Below are positions 34,759 through 46,158 of a stretch of DNA of 64,000 bases, piece after piece. Each line of letters starts with the position of its first letter. The first letter of the stretch is position 1. The translations under genes and the position numbers were made by a program. The notes beneath the pieces were generated by a model. It made no database searches. It had not been told where the DNA came from and saw nothing but the letters and a program-made list of their open reading frames with translations. The DNA comes from Benincasa hispida. Its lineage: Eukaryota > Streptophyta > Magnoliopsida > Cucurbitales > Cucurbitaceae. The DNA lies in contig NC_052357.1 in the NCBI RefSeq assembly GCF_009727055.1, forward strand, positions 83,529,706 to 83,593,705. The letters are read 5' to 3'.

Positions 34759-35400
34759 GTGCAGGCAACAACAGAGGACCCGTTGACATATGATTCAGAA
34801 GAGCCCGAAAAGATGAAACCAGAATTTGCGTCCACCTTTAAGCCTCTAGAACATGAGATAGAAGAAGTCCAGTTACAACTATTTCCGCAAAGATTGAAAA
34901 AGAAACAAATTCATGAAGATAAGATCGCCACAGAGGTTGTAACACAAAGTACAACGATCCCACCAAAAATGTGCGACCCAAGAATCTTTACGATACAATG
35001 CTCCATTGGAGGGGTCTACAGTAGCCAAGCACTATGCAATCTTAAGGCGAGTATAAACGTAATGCCGCTATCAATCTTCAAACGATTGAATATGGGCAAA
35101 CTCACGCCCACGACGGAGACTCTCCTACTTGCGGACAGATCCCGAATACATCCTGAGGGAGAGTTGAGAGATGCTGCAATCTCATGTGATAAATTCATCT
35201 TGCCGATAGACTTCATCATTTTGGAATAAAGCAGACGAAGATGCGTCCATCATATTTCGACTACCATTCCTCTCGACCGGTCGCGCTCAAATTGATGTGC
35301 GTAAGCGGAAAATTGTAATGAATGTCAATAAGGAAAAGCTCCAGATTAACGCAGTCAAAATCCCAGAGGACCAAGAAAAGAAGAAAAAGCCTTCGTGGAC
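34759..35400 (+). pseudogene. E2 protease region (active site lost)
   Basis: The frame 34759-35229 reads EEVQLQLFPQRLKKKQ, IPPKMCDPRIFTIQCSIGGVYSSQALCNLKASINVMPLSIFKRLN and LLLADRSRIHPEGELRDA, ending DFIILE-stop. Where Athila proteases have the active-site D-L-G-A, this copy has N-L-K-A, so both the catalytic Asp and the Gly are changed. After the stop, text resembling LPFLSTGRAQIDV continues in another frame to a stop near 35402. The 50-residue segment between PQRLKKK and IPPK, present in E1, is missing. RT, RNase H and integrase do not follow. Confidence 0.85.
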
Positions 35401-36739
35401 GTAAAAAGTTCAACCTGAAATAAGCCATCCCTACGTTACTATGCAACTCAAACTCATCAGGGACGCATTCCTTTTAAATATCTTTTTTATACCAATGCTT
35501 CATGAACTCTCATTACCTTGCTGTTATATGTTATCGCATATTTGTTGATTACTTACAAAATAATAATAATAATAATAATTTGATTGTGTTGAACGATCGT
35601 GGTAAACAATTTTGTTAACTCTGTTTTTTTATGATTATTTTACCCTCTCAATATTTTCTTTACAAGCGATCGAGGTAAACGATTACGAAGGCATTACACG
35701 AAGACGCAACCACTTTATTTCGTCATCGCAATCAAAATATAGCGGATTGACGCAAAGCAGGATGTGTCAACAAATAATGCGGGTGACAACGCAAATTTGG
35801 AGGTTGTATCTTTCCTTGACTTTATTCCAAATTTTGCATTATCGCATCGCATTTTAATTTTGAAAATTTTATCACCGCATCTTCTTTGGTTGCCGCAATC
35901 ATTTAACAATGATCAATTTAGTAAGTCACCGCATGATTTCGCTTTGCTAATTATGATTTCAATGATGAAACACATGCTTCTATTTTTTTTTCGTATACAC
36001 CAAAGTCAACTTAATTTTAGGACGGTCACCTCATGAAACTTAATTCTAGTTTTCTTTTAAACTGACCCTTTATGAAACTTCATAAGAACATCACATGACT
36101 TCTTTCAATCTTTTGGCAATGAGGACATTGCCGCATTTTAAATTTGGGGGTGCAGTATTCATTCTCGACCTTGCAATTTTTAACCTTGCTTATAAAAAAT
36201 TGTAACGTTGCAATCGGATCCTACTCGTAGTTGGATGTCCGCATGACACACGTGGGGGAAGCCAAAATGAAGGTATGAATCATGTTCAACGCATAAATAA
36301 ATGATCGCAACTCCGCTGCCAAATGGCCATGAGTTTAGTTTGAGAAAAAGCACCTTGCTCGTAGTTGGATGTCCACATGACACACGTGGTGGCAAGCCAA
36401 AATGAAGGCTAGGCACTTGGATCAGCGCAAGGTCAGAAAAAAAAAGTTCTAAAATACGCAAGGATAAAAAATCATTTAACACCCCAGTGAAAAAGCTTTT
36501 TTTAAAATAGATCATGCGATGCCCTGGAATCTAGTAAACTCTTTTTTAAGGTTAAACTTGCGGTCCCTAAGTTCTAGAAATATTTTAAGAAGAGACTTGA
36601 ATATGAATTAAGAAAATTTTGGTGTATAGGATTTGAATAAGGCATCCTTGATAAATCTAGGAAAAGAGAAGGTGGTCGACTTTCTAAAGGAAATCTTTAG
36701 CTTATGCCTTAGGACAAACATTGATTAAATTTGGGGGTG
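35401..36739 (+). mobile_element. E2 3' non-coding region with polypurine tract
   Basis: From 35404 the text runs directly into the 3' region that in E1 follows integrase (counterpart about 27600 onward). The whole RT-integrase part has therefore been deleted. AATTTGGGGGTG occurs near 36139 and at 36729-36739; the latter directly precedes the 3' LTR. The GTAGTTGGATGTCC...GACACACGTGG block occurs at about 36224 and 36361. The short frames here are not genes. Confidence 0.75.
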
Positions 36740-38407
36740 TGATAATGGACAGAAATGCACGTTATTACAGTGCTAAGTTATAAAACAATGGGCAGAAGGT
36801 GGTCGACTTTCTAAAGGAAATCTTTAAATATTCCGGTCGCATGCATCCATCGCATGAAAATAGTTAACTTATGTATTTTTGTGCAGAAAATTCCTTGACG
36901 CAAGGCAGAAAAAGCGATCCAAAGAAATCAACGGCCAAACGCATTAAGAGATTGCATTAACGCAAGGCGATGCGATCATTTGCACTCACAAATATCTGCT
37001 CAGGAACGTTGCCGCATAGAGTCACTGCGTCTTTTGTGGGCGCATCTAAATGAAAAGCATAATAAATCACGATGGGATAGAAAGCTGATGACGGTCGATT
37101 CCGAATTAAGTTGACAAGCCGTTAATGAACTATTGTAGCAAGTACACTCAACCTTTCGATGACCAATATTCGACATATTAGACAGAGAACTAATGCCATC
37201 TCATTAGTGCAATCATAAGAGAGAAAAAGCTCTATAAATACCAGAGACCACCTTTAGTGAAGGAGTTAATTCAGTTCGACAGTTAGAGAATTTTTCCCTC
37301 AGATAGAAGTAGTCTTGTTCTTAGTTTTCTTTTACTTAGAAGGCGGAAGCAAGGGAAGTGAGATTGTACCAAGAGATCATTCCGATGAATTTGGAAGAGT
37401 GCCAGAAGCGTCGAGATAAGAGAGAGGGCTAACTCCTGCGGAAGCAGGAACATCTTTTGAGCAGAAAAGAGTTAACAGTGTAAAAGCCTTGGGAAGCAAG
37501 GAATTGCTACTAGGCTATCTACCCTTATTTTCTATTGTCATTTTGTACTCTGAACTTATCTTTAGAAATGGAATTTACATTTCTATATCTGTTCACTCTC
37601 TGTACATTATACATGAGTAGCTAAATCTGTTGAATGGGCTGAGAAGCACTTAGCTAGCATAACTGGGGATCTTCATTATATGCAATTATCTTATATTATG
37701 TATGCGTCATTCGTCCATTAAAGATACTCGGAAAGGTAGTCTAAGGATTGAATCTAGGCTTAAAAAAGTCAGGTTAGAATCTAGGCCCAAGAGAGTCGGA
37801 TTAGAAACGCATAATCAAGAGATAAGAGCTTAGGAATAAGCCCTGTTTGCTATTAACGCATCACAACATTCTAGAGATAGGTTATGATTGTATGCGGTCA
37901 CTTTGTCCTTGTGTGCATCTTGCATCATCGCGTAGGTAAGAAGTAGAGACTTAGGAATAAGCTCTATAGACATTATCACATTCATCGCATGCGTCCTAGA
38001 ATTAGGAGCTACCACATTTGCATTGGAAAATGATTTGTTGTCACATGTGTGTAGCTTGATTGCATAGTTTGAACGCTTTCTCGGGAAACGCTAGCTAAAG
38101 ACCTTCTCAACCTGTTCCTCCGCATACTTAGTGTATCTATCGCATAATCAATCTTTTCTCAAATCTGCCGCATACTTTTTATACTTCAAACAACAAACCA
38201 ACCAAACTATTAATTTATTTGTTACCGCAAAGTGATCTTAAAAATTATTACCGCATATTTTGTTCCTTAGTCCCTAAGTTCAACCCTGGACTTACAGGGA
38301 AACTCAGTAGGATTTATACTTGGGTTTTGCTAAGAAAACTTGTTGCACAACGCATTTTCCATCATCGCAATTCCTTTCATTATTTCACCGCATAAAATAA
38401 CGCATCA
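36740..38407 (+). mobile_element. E2 3' LTR
   Basis: The LTR runs from TGATAATGGACAG to AACGCATCA (1,668 bp). It is collinear with the 5' LTR except near its start. There about 65 bases are replaced by a 33-base stretch (36794-36826) copied from the internal region just upstream (36667-36699). Confidence 0.9.
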
Positions 38408-38412
38408 ATTGA
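38408..38412. repeat. Target-site duplication (right) of E2: ATTGA
   Basis: This is identical to 21249-21253 and directly follows the CATCA end of E2. Confidence 0.85.
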
Positions 38413-39043
38413 CTAAACGATCGAGGAGCAAACATCAAGTATCGTATACCGAGTAATCGTGTAGCTAGTGGCTATGCGATAAGCATGTTAGCCTGCACGA
38501 TCGTTTAGCGCTCGCACATGCCATGCGTCGAGTATCATATACTCTGCAATCGTTTACCCCAAGCATCTACGCGATTGAGTAGCTAACACAACACTATCGA
38601 GTAAACTCTTTACTCGATCGCGTAGAATTAGCTATGCGATCGTTTAACAAATACTACACGATCGAGTAGAACTTTTCTACATGATTGCATAGCCAAATCT
38701 AAACGATCGTTGAGCTTGGGCTACACGATGCGATCAACGATTTGTCTTCTCCCTCGAAGTGAACACATCTCCATGCGTCTGTAGTTTCATCACGAACGAC
38801 TTAAACAAACAAAAAACTTGAATACAAACTCGATAGCAAGTTAATTTTGCCTAGAAATGTAGGGACCCTTACAAATTAACTTATGTAAATGTAAAGAAAG
38901 ATTAAACAGAGGCAATTATCCCAAAATTATCCATCAACAACATCCACAAACATATTTAATACTTAAACGCATTGCTGAAATCATAAAGCCCACCAAGATT
39001 GTAAATGAAATTCAATGTTCCAATGGAATTTGGAAATAGGAAC
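38413..39043 (-). mobile_element. Copia element B leader, primer-proximal part
   Basis: On the minus strand this follows the primer-binding site and runs to the E2 insertion point, continuing at 21253. Six CGATCG palindromes occur between 38418 and 38709, embedded in variants of CGATCGAGTA and CGATCGTTTA. Two more occur in the other half (21121, 21179). There is no coding frame. Confidence 0.75.
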
Positions 39044-39061
39044 AACTTGGCTCTGATACCA
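39044..39061 (-). promoter_or_regulatory. Copia element B primer-binding site (initiator tRNA-Met)
   Basis: The minus strand reads TGGTATCAGAGCCAAGTT. TGGTATCAGAGC is the classic sequence complementary to the 3' end of plant initiator tRNA-Met used by copia elements. It sits one base after the LTR end TTCA. It fixes the orientation of element B and the LTR boundary. Confidence 0.9.
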
Positions 39062-39062
39062 A

Positions 39063-41066
39063 TTGAAGGAACTCTAAAAATAGAGAATCTGTGAGTAGAA
39101 GTAGATCATTCCAAACTCCATTGTAAAAGAACATAAACATTTATAATCTTACAGAAATAGTTATACATTAAAGATAAATTATAACATGCTTCTTAACAAA
39201 ATACAAGGGATCGAGAAGATAATACATTTGAAGAACCCTTTATCCACGTATTGCCTTCGATCGATTAGTAAACTCAGCAAACAAGCACGAACGCAACGAG
39301 CAATTGGAAAATCCTCGATCGCCAGCGAGTATAATTTGATCCTCTATCATCGAACAGAACTCGACATTACCACAAGATTACCTTGGTATTGTCGGTGTGA
39401 GAATTCAGGAGTTGTGGGCTCTGTATAATTTTGGATAGAGGGATGGAGGAAGTAGGTGATCGATTATGCGATAACCAATCATATAGAAGAAGAAGTCTAC
39501 CGTATAGACTTGTTTACTCGATCGTTTAGGCTCTAAGGTTATCGTGTAGTAAAACTCCTTTTACTTGATAATCAATATGTGAGATGTATCGACTGAATGA
39601 TTTGGAAAGCTATTTTTCCTTTTATCTCACAGTTACGATAAACCATGTATAACGACCCACTAAGGTGGTTATTGGAGAAAAAGAAAATTAATTATCTCAT
39701 AATTAATAATTTATAAATAAATACAATAACTAACTTATCATATTATATTTATAACCTATAGTTTTAATATTGAATCATATGCAACATATAAACCATATTT
39801 CTTTTTCTCTTTTTATGTAATTTAATATAAATCGTATTTATATTAATTCCTCTAATCAAATAATAATGTGTCAAATATATCAAATCAATTATATCATATA
39901 TAACTTAATTAATTTAATTATATCATATATAATCAAATTCCCGCTTGTTAATTTGAACATTTCAAACTAACCCAAAAACTGATTCTCAACTTGAATCCAT
40001 TGAGCTACAAAAGGGACCTTATGGACATGTAGCTTGAAGCTCCAACGGTACGTGAATAATTGATTAAACTCTTTAATCACGATATCTACCATCTGTTAAT
40101 TGTCGGACACTCCACTAAAGACCGACAACTGAACTATTCGCACTACAGATATATTTCTGCGTCTATTGGATATAACCAATCAACAATACGATGACTCTTG
40201 ACAAATCGTTCATAAGTACATTTGGGCCAATTTATCATTTTTCCCTTGTAGTTACATCTAACTCTTTAATTACCACTGATCCCCCTAATGAACAATAGAT
40301 CATAGTCCCACTATGACTAAACCCTTATCGGGCCAAGAGAAGGTGTGGCACCACATTGTTCAAGACTCGGAATCAACCCTTAAGGGAGCAATTTATCTAC
40401 TTATCCCTACTTCGAGAATGAGTGAATTTCATCTTATGTAGCTGAGTTCCCAGTTCCACAATCAGATGAATCCCCAAAATGGTAGGCTTGTTGAGTAAAC
40501 GATCTGACCACTCTTACCCATGCAAATCAAAGCATCGCCCTCATAGGCAGGAGTTCACAACTCACTCAAGATTAAAGTCATGTTACCTATGGTCATCCTA
40601 GTGAAATGAAAGTCTCAATTATGAACGGCGTTATATAACGAGACTAAACATTTTGTGGTCCAGTCTTACACAAACTCTTTTGTACAGAGTATCCCCGCTC
40701 GCATGACTACTACATGAATGATCAGGATCAGATCATTTGTAGCACCTTACAACAATTGTAACACCTACAAAGCGGGCCATACTCATAGTGTCACCAGAAT
40801 AAGGTATCTAGCCTTATCCATATACTACAAACCATTTAGGTTATCATTTAAACATGATCCACCTATATGTCTCCACATACATGTTTAAGTTATAACGATA
40901 ACCATGGATGTTAGTTTATTGGTTTGAGGTTATTGGTACTAAAATATCTCATATTTCATAGATAGAAGTGAATAAAATATCATATATTATAAATCATAAA
41001 ACGTTTGTTCATACTTGTGTTTACAAACTACAGAACTCGACGAGATTTAGAACATCAACCCCAACA
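39063..41066 (-). mobile_element. Copia element B 5' LTR (2,004 bp)
   Basis: On the minus strand it starts TGTTGGGGTTGATGTTC (41066) and ends GAGTTCCTTCA (39063), with the tRNA-Met primer site next. It contains the shared LTR blocks (GTGGAGACATATAGGTGGATC, ACATGACTTTAATC). No matching 3' LTR with this subfamily's sequence is seen beyond the RT fragment at 12746, so element B lacks its 3' end. The 80-residue plus frame at 39186 is not a gene. Confidence 0.85.
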
Positions 41067-42355
41067 TAAGGTTATCATTGTAACTTAAACATGTATGTGG
41101 AGACATACAGGTGGATCATGTTTAAGTGATAACCTAAATGGTCTGTAGTATATGGATAAGGTTCGGTACCTCATCTTGGTGACACTACGAGTATGCCCGC
41201 TTTGTAGGTGATATAAATGTTGTAAAGTGCTACAAATTATCTGATCCTGACCGTTCATGTATTAGACATGCGAGTGGGGATATTCTATACAACGGAGTTT
41301 GTATAAGACCAGACCATGAAATGTTTAGTCTCATTATATAACACCGTTCATAATAGAGACTTTTATTTCACCAGGATGGCCATAGGTAACATGACCTTAA
41401 TCCTGAGTGAGTTGTGAACTCTTGCCTATGAGGGCAGTCTTTTGATTTGTATGGGTGAGAGTGACCAGATCGTTGACTCAATAAGCCTACCATTGTGGGG
41501 ATTCATCTGATTGGGGCGCTGGGAACACAGTTACACAAGATGAAATTCACTCCTTTCCCGAAGCAGGGATAAGTAGATAAATTGCTCCCTTAAGGGCTGA
41601 TTCCGGATCTTGTACAATGTTGCGCCACACCCTCTCCTAACCAGAGAGGGGTTTAGTCATAGTGGGACTATGATCTAATATTCATTATAGAGTTCAGTAA
41701 GAGTTAGATATAACTATAGGGGCAAAATGGTAATTTGGCCCAGTTATACTTACGAGTAATTTGTGAAGGATCATCATACTATTGATTGGTTATATCCAAT
41801 GAACACAGAAATATATCTGTAGGGTGAATAGTGCAGTTGTCAGTCTTAAGTGGAGTGCCCAACAATTTAAGGATGGTGGATAATGTAATTAAAGAGTTTA
41901 AATAAATAGTCACATATCGTTAGAGCTTCAAGTTACAAGTCCATATGGTCCCTTTGGTAGCTCAAAAGGATTTAGTTGAGAATCAGTTTTTTGGTTAATT
42001 TGAATTGTTCAAATTAATAAGAGGGAATTTAATTATATATGATATAATTATTATAATGTATTTGATACATATAATTTACTTTGAGGAAATAAATTTTGAA
42101 TGAGATTTAAATAGTTTTTAAAATTTAATATAAATATGATTTATATTAAATACTATAAAATAGAGAAAATCAACTGTAGTTTATATTGTATATGATACAA
42201 TATTAAAACTGTAGGTTATGTGTTATATTTGATATAACATATAGTTTAATATAAATAAGATATGATAAGTTGGTTATCATATTTATTTATATTATTTTAT
42301 TATTTAAAATAATTATTCCTAATTTCTCTCCAACCAACTTAGTGGATGGTTAAGT
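41067..42355 (+). mobile_element. Copia-type LTR, plus strand, first part, 5' truncated
   Basis: Starting at GGTTATCATTGTAACTTAAA, it is the same subfamily as the B LTR but in opposite orientation, and it lacks the first ~150 bp. It is cut at 42355 by a gypsy-type solo LTR and resumes after 44428. The two LTRs are directly head to head with no spacer. Confidence 0.8.
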
Positions 42356-44428
42356 TGTAAGGACCCAGATTTTTACGCATACAGGAAATTAAATATCAAA
42401 TAATAAGCAGGACGAAATTTTATTTAAAAGGGTGGAAATTTAGAAGGAAAAAATAAATAAATAAATTAGAAATTGGAAATTTATTCATTATCCAAAAGAT
42501 AATGAATAAGGAAGCGAGCGGGAGCGAGAAAGTGGGAGAGAGCGAGAGCCACACCAGCGAGAAAAGGGGAGAAAACGAGATTCTGAGAAGAGAGCTGCGC
42601 AATCGAAGGAAGAATTGGAGAGCGAGAAACCCAGCGAGCGATGCTAGCGAGATTGAGGCTGGCGAGAGTAGAGAGAGCGAGATCCCTGGAGAGAGCGAGA
42701 TTGCAGGAAAATTGGATAGAGCGAGAATTGTAGCAAGGAAGTTGGAGAGAGCGAGAGTAAAGAAAGCTATTCTTAGCGAGACAGTAGGAAAGAGCGGGAG
42801 CGGGAGCGGGAGCGGGAGCGAGAGAGAGAAAGTTGGAGAGAGCAAGACGGAAGAGAATTTGAGAGCGAGAGTGGAGAGAGCGGGATTTCCAGCAAGAAAG
42901 CTGGACAGAGTAAATTCCTAGCGAGAAAATGGAGAGAGCGAGATTTTAAGAGCAGAGTGTGCGAGATCTGGACAGAAGCGCGAATTATGCGTTGAATTTG
43001 GCCACGATCTTATAGATTATACATGAAAAAACCCTAAAATTAATACAAACAAAGAATGATGACGTAAGGGCAAACGCTAGCCAAGATTAGGTGTCTTATT
43101 GAGAGGAAACCATAAACCATAAGTAATTTTAAAGAAGCCACCTGTACGATGATTTGTCACACTGAGAAGAGCTGAAAACTATAAATAGGACCTCTAGCCG
43201 AAGATTTAACCCATTCTCAAACAAATCTCAGTAACAAAGAATCGTGTGAAAAAGTAAGTGTGGTGAGGAAGTTCTGTGAGATTAAAAGAGAAAAGCTCGG
43301 GTAAAGTGCTGCCCAAAATTCTTCTTTTGATTTAAAAAGGGAAAACTCTGCTGATAATATCATAAAGAATAATAAGGAATAATTAGATCACAGTCAAGGT
43401 AAGTAGTTTATCTCACCTCTCTTTAAATGTTCTATGGTAGTGTACCTTTATTATGTTGCATGGTTATGTTAATTGTTATATTGCATTACATGTTTAGAAC
43501 ACGTTTCTCTATAAGGGACCCCATGCATTATGTTTGTTCACGATTACGTTAAAACCAAGTTTTAATTAGGTGTAAGTTATGCTTCCAGTCTAATCTTATG
43601 GTTATGCTAATGCTTGATGTTGGATGCGACTCTGGCCCTACTGACTGCATGACCCGCTAATCATCAGATGGGTTAGTTTCCGCTTAAGTCCTCATCTTCC
43701 TATCAAGGCGGAAAGATTTATGTTGGAAGCATAACGTTTATGCTAATGGTTGATGTTAGATGTGACTCTAGCCCTACTGACTGCATGACCCACTAATCAT
43801 CAGATGGGTTAGTTTTCGCTTAGGTCCTCATCTTCCTATTAGGGCGAAGAGATTTATGTTGGAAGCATAACGTTTATGCTAATGGTTGATGTTGGATGCG
43901 ACTCTGGCCCTACTGACTGTATGACCCGCTAATCATCAGATGGGTTAGTTTCACTTAGGTCCTCATATTCCTATCAGGGCGGAGAGATTTATGTTGGAAG
44001 CATAACCGACCACCACATGTTATTATACGTTTTCGGTCCCAATCATATGTTTTCATGACATGTTGCTTGTGATTGTGCATTTGGTCACTACCCTACGTGA
44101 GAACTACTTACTAGGTATATTATGTACTCATCCTATATTTTTACAGACTTTGTAGGTAAGAACACAGCGTAGAGGGCAGAGTTGGACGTCGCTCAAATGG
44201 CCAACCATCAAACTCACTATTATAGACACATGCATTTTGTACCAGCACGCTAATGTTTTATGGATCCTGGTGTTTTGATAAATAAATTTTTAAATAGTTT
44301 TTCTATCTAATTAATAAAATTTAGATTTGTTCTTTGAAATTTCAACCAAAACTCATCTCATGATAGGAAAGTCTAAGTATGCATGTCGTAGCGGTCGGAT
44401 CATAATGTGTAAGGATCCGGGCGTTACA
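42356..44428 (+). mobile_element. Gypsy-type solo LTR, 2,073 bp
   Basis: The LTR begins TGTAAGGACCCAG (42356) and ends CCGGGCGTTACA (44428). TAAGT is present on both sides (42351-42355 and 44429-44433), a perfect five-base duplication. No internal region remains. It contains a GAGCGAGA-rich stretch (42510-42960) and three tandem 136-bp units (43604-44006). The TGTAA...TTACA ends are typical of Ty3/gypsy LTRs. The 139- and 141-residue frames on opposite strands at 42420-42921 are a by-product of the GAGCGA repeat. Confidence 0.9.
43604..44006 (+). repeat. Three tandem 136-bp units within the solo LTR
   Basis: Units start at 43604, 43740 and 43876 with ATGCTAATG(C/G)TTGATGTT. Each contains CTACTGACTG and CTAATCATCAGATGGGTTAG, and each ends near ATGTTGGAAGCATAAC. 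The spacing is exactly 136 each time and the units differ by only a few bases. Confidence 0.9.
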
Positions 44429-44433
44429 TAAGT

Positions 44434-44909
44434 GATTTTATGGCAAATGTAATAAAATAATTTATTTTTCTTTTCTTCCTCACAAACTTACGTTGAGCAT
44501 TACACGATTGAATGTTTTATTATACGATAGAAAAAAACACAGAATCGTTTTATCTGTCTTCTTCAATCTTCTACCTCCTCCAAACCAAAATAGATAAAGC
44601 CCACAACTCCTAGACTCTCAACTTGAGTATATCGAAGGCTCCCAGTGGTTGTGCATTTTGTTTTGGTTCGTGAATTTCTTGAAGAGGGTCTTCAAGTTTG
44701 TTGTTGTTTTTGAGTTCGTGACAATGCGAGGGATTTACAAGAAGGGTTCTTTAAAAGCAGTATCTCTTGAACTCTATTTCTTTATAAAAAGCATGTTATA
44801 ATTTATATAGAATGCATTTCTTATATGTTTACTGTAATTTTTTTCAATCAAAATAGAATTTGGACAATCCGCTTCCGCTCAAGGATCTCTTTAAAACGAG
44901 TTCCTTCGG
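44434..44909 (+). mobile_element. Copia-type LTR, plus strand, second part
   Basis: This continues the LTR interrupted at 42355. Blocks GACAATCCGCTTCCGCTCAA and GAGTTCCTTCG match the ends of the LTRs at 48076 and 39063. The LTR ends at about 44909. No primer site follows. Confidence 0.7.
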
Positions 44910-45649
44910 TGACAACATTGGTTTTACCTTCTTCTTCTCTTCAAATTTTATTTTGTTTCATGTTGCTTTACTTGTTGATAATTCAACTTTAATTATTTTC
45001 TTTCCTTTTCCTTTGTTTCCCTTGCTTGTTAATGATTTAGCTTTGACCACTTTTTTAATTTTTTGCTTACCATAGATGTACATAAAATTAGGGTTAATAA
45101 GGTTTAACAAGTATAATTAAATGGAAGAGTTGATGAAATGAAAAGAAAAGAAAAGGATTTTAACTGTGAAGGGTTGATTTGATGATAAATCGTAACTTCA
45201 GTTCAACAGATTGCAAGAACTAACAAGCATACACAACAGTGAAGACAGAGAAAGAAGAAGAAGAAGAAGCAGTAGCAGCAATGAGAGAAGAAGATGAAAC
45301 AGTGGAAGAAGACGAAGCCGACAATCAAAGAGATAGAGCATGATAGATGGTTATCGTATACTATTTGATGAAGAAGAATAAGTTGTTGTCATTAGAAGAA
45401 GACGTGGGAAAACATGGATCGTGAGTGTGGATATCGGGCGGGTTGGATGGGTAAGCTGATTAATTGTTGATGGGTCGCATGGATTGGCCACTAGCTAATC
45501 GTGGACGAGTCACGTGGATGGGCACGATTTTTGTGTGGGTTGGGGATTTTTTTGGTATTCACTACCGTGGGCTGGTCTTCTTTCGGCTGAGCAAAACTTT
45601 ACTACTAATTGTAAATACTTTCTTTTATTTTATCATATTTAAAAACACC
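44910..45649. other. Low-complexity non-genic DNA
   Basis: T-rich text is followed by a GAAGAA/AGAAGAAG-rich stretch (about 45240-45400) and a moderately GC-rich piece (about 45420-45580). The 71-residue frames at 44860 and 45464 show no domain. I see no LTR end or gene. Confidence 0.5.
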
Positions 45650-46158
45650 CCAACGATTTATATAAATACTATAGGTTAAAATTTAATGTGAATATGATTT
45701 ATATTAAAACTATAGGTTATAAGATAGAGTTTCATTAAAACTATAGGTTAGTCAACTAATTAACAAACCATATAATATACATATTATATTATTAGTAATT
45801 TAATAATATAATTATAACTTCCCAAGACAAGGGAGTTATTTTGTAGAACGTAACTCCCCCTCCCTCACTCTTCTCTTTAATATGTGTTCTTTGGAAAACA
45901 TAGTGTAAGAAGATTTCTCTAAGAAATTTTAAAAAGATCACTCTTGATATCAACACTTTTTCCATTAAAATTTCCTCTACCAAAAGCAACAAAGCAAGAG
46001 CCTATACATCATTTTTTTTTTGTTCCGGAGAATAGCAAGGTTACTAAGTGGTGGTTTCTTGAATTGAGAAAAAGTTCCAATGTTCATCCAGAAGTGTTGA
46101 CTTCGTGATCTAGGAGAGGGTTTGCATGAAGAAGAGTTTTTCATCAAGGGTTAATCTT
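45650..46158 (+). mobile_element. Older copia-type LTR fragment, first part
   Basis: AT-rich LTR interior text (ACTATAGGTTATAA repeated) is followed by AGCAAGGTTACTAAGTGGTGG and GGGTTAATCTT. This aligns with the later part of the LTR at 46159-48076 (ACCAAGGTCACTAAGTGGTAG). It is interrupted at 46158 by that solo LTR and resumes at 48077. Its 5' end is not defined. Confidence 0.6.

Larger units (their letters stand above)
21254..38407 (+). mobile_element. E2: Athila-like Ty3/gypsy element, nested and non-autonomous
   Basis: E2 starts TGATAAC (21254) and ends AACGCATCA (38407), with ATTGA on both sides. The 5' LTR is in two pieces (21254-22043 and 30506-31415, 1,700 bp together), split by E1. 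The 3' LTR is 36740-38407 (1,668 bp). The primer site resembles the TTGGCGCCGTTGCCGGGGA type used by Athila/Tat elements. Internally E2 keeps gag and protease remains and a long 3' region, but no RT, RNase H or integrase. An extra LTR-like insert sits at 32987-34741. It lies inside the leader of copia element B. Confidence 0.85.

Noticed and set aside
39186..39428. 80-residue plus-strand frame
   Set aside because: It lies antisense inside the copia B LTR, next to the primer site, and has no domain.
42420..42921. Overlapping 139- and 141-residue open frames on opposite strands
   Set aside because: They arise from GAGCGA-type simple sequence inside a solo LTR. Composition is R/E/S/G on one strand and L/S/P/F on the other, with no domain.
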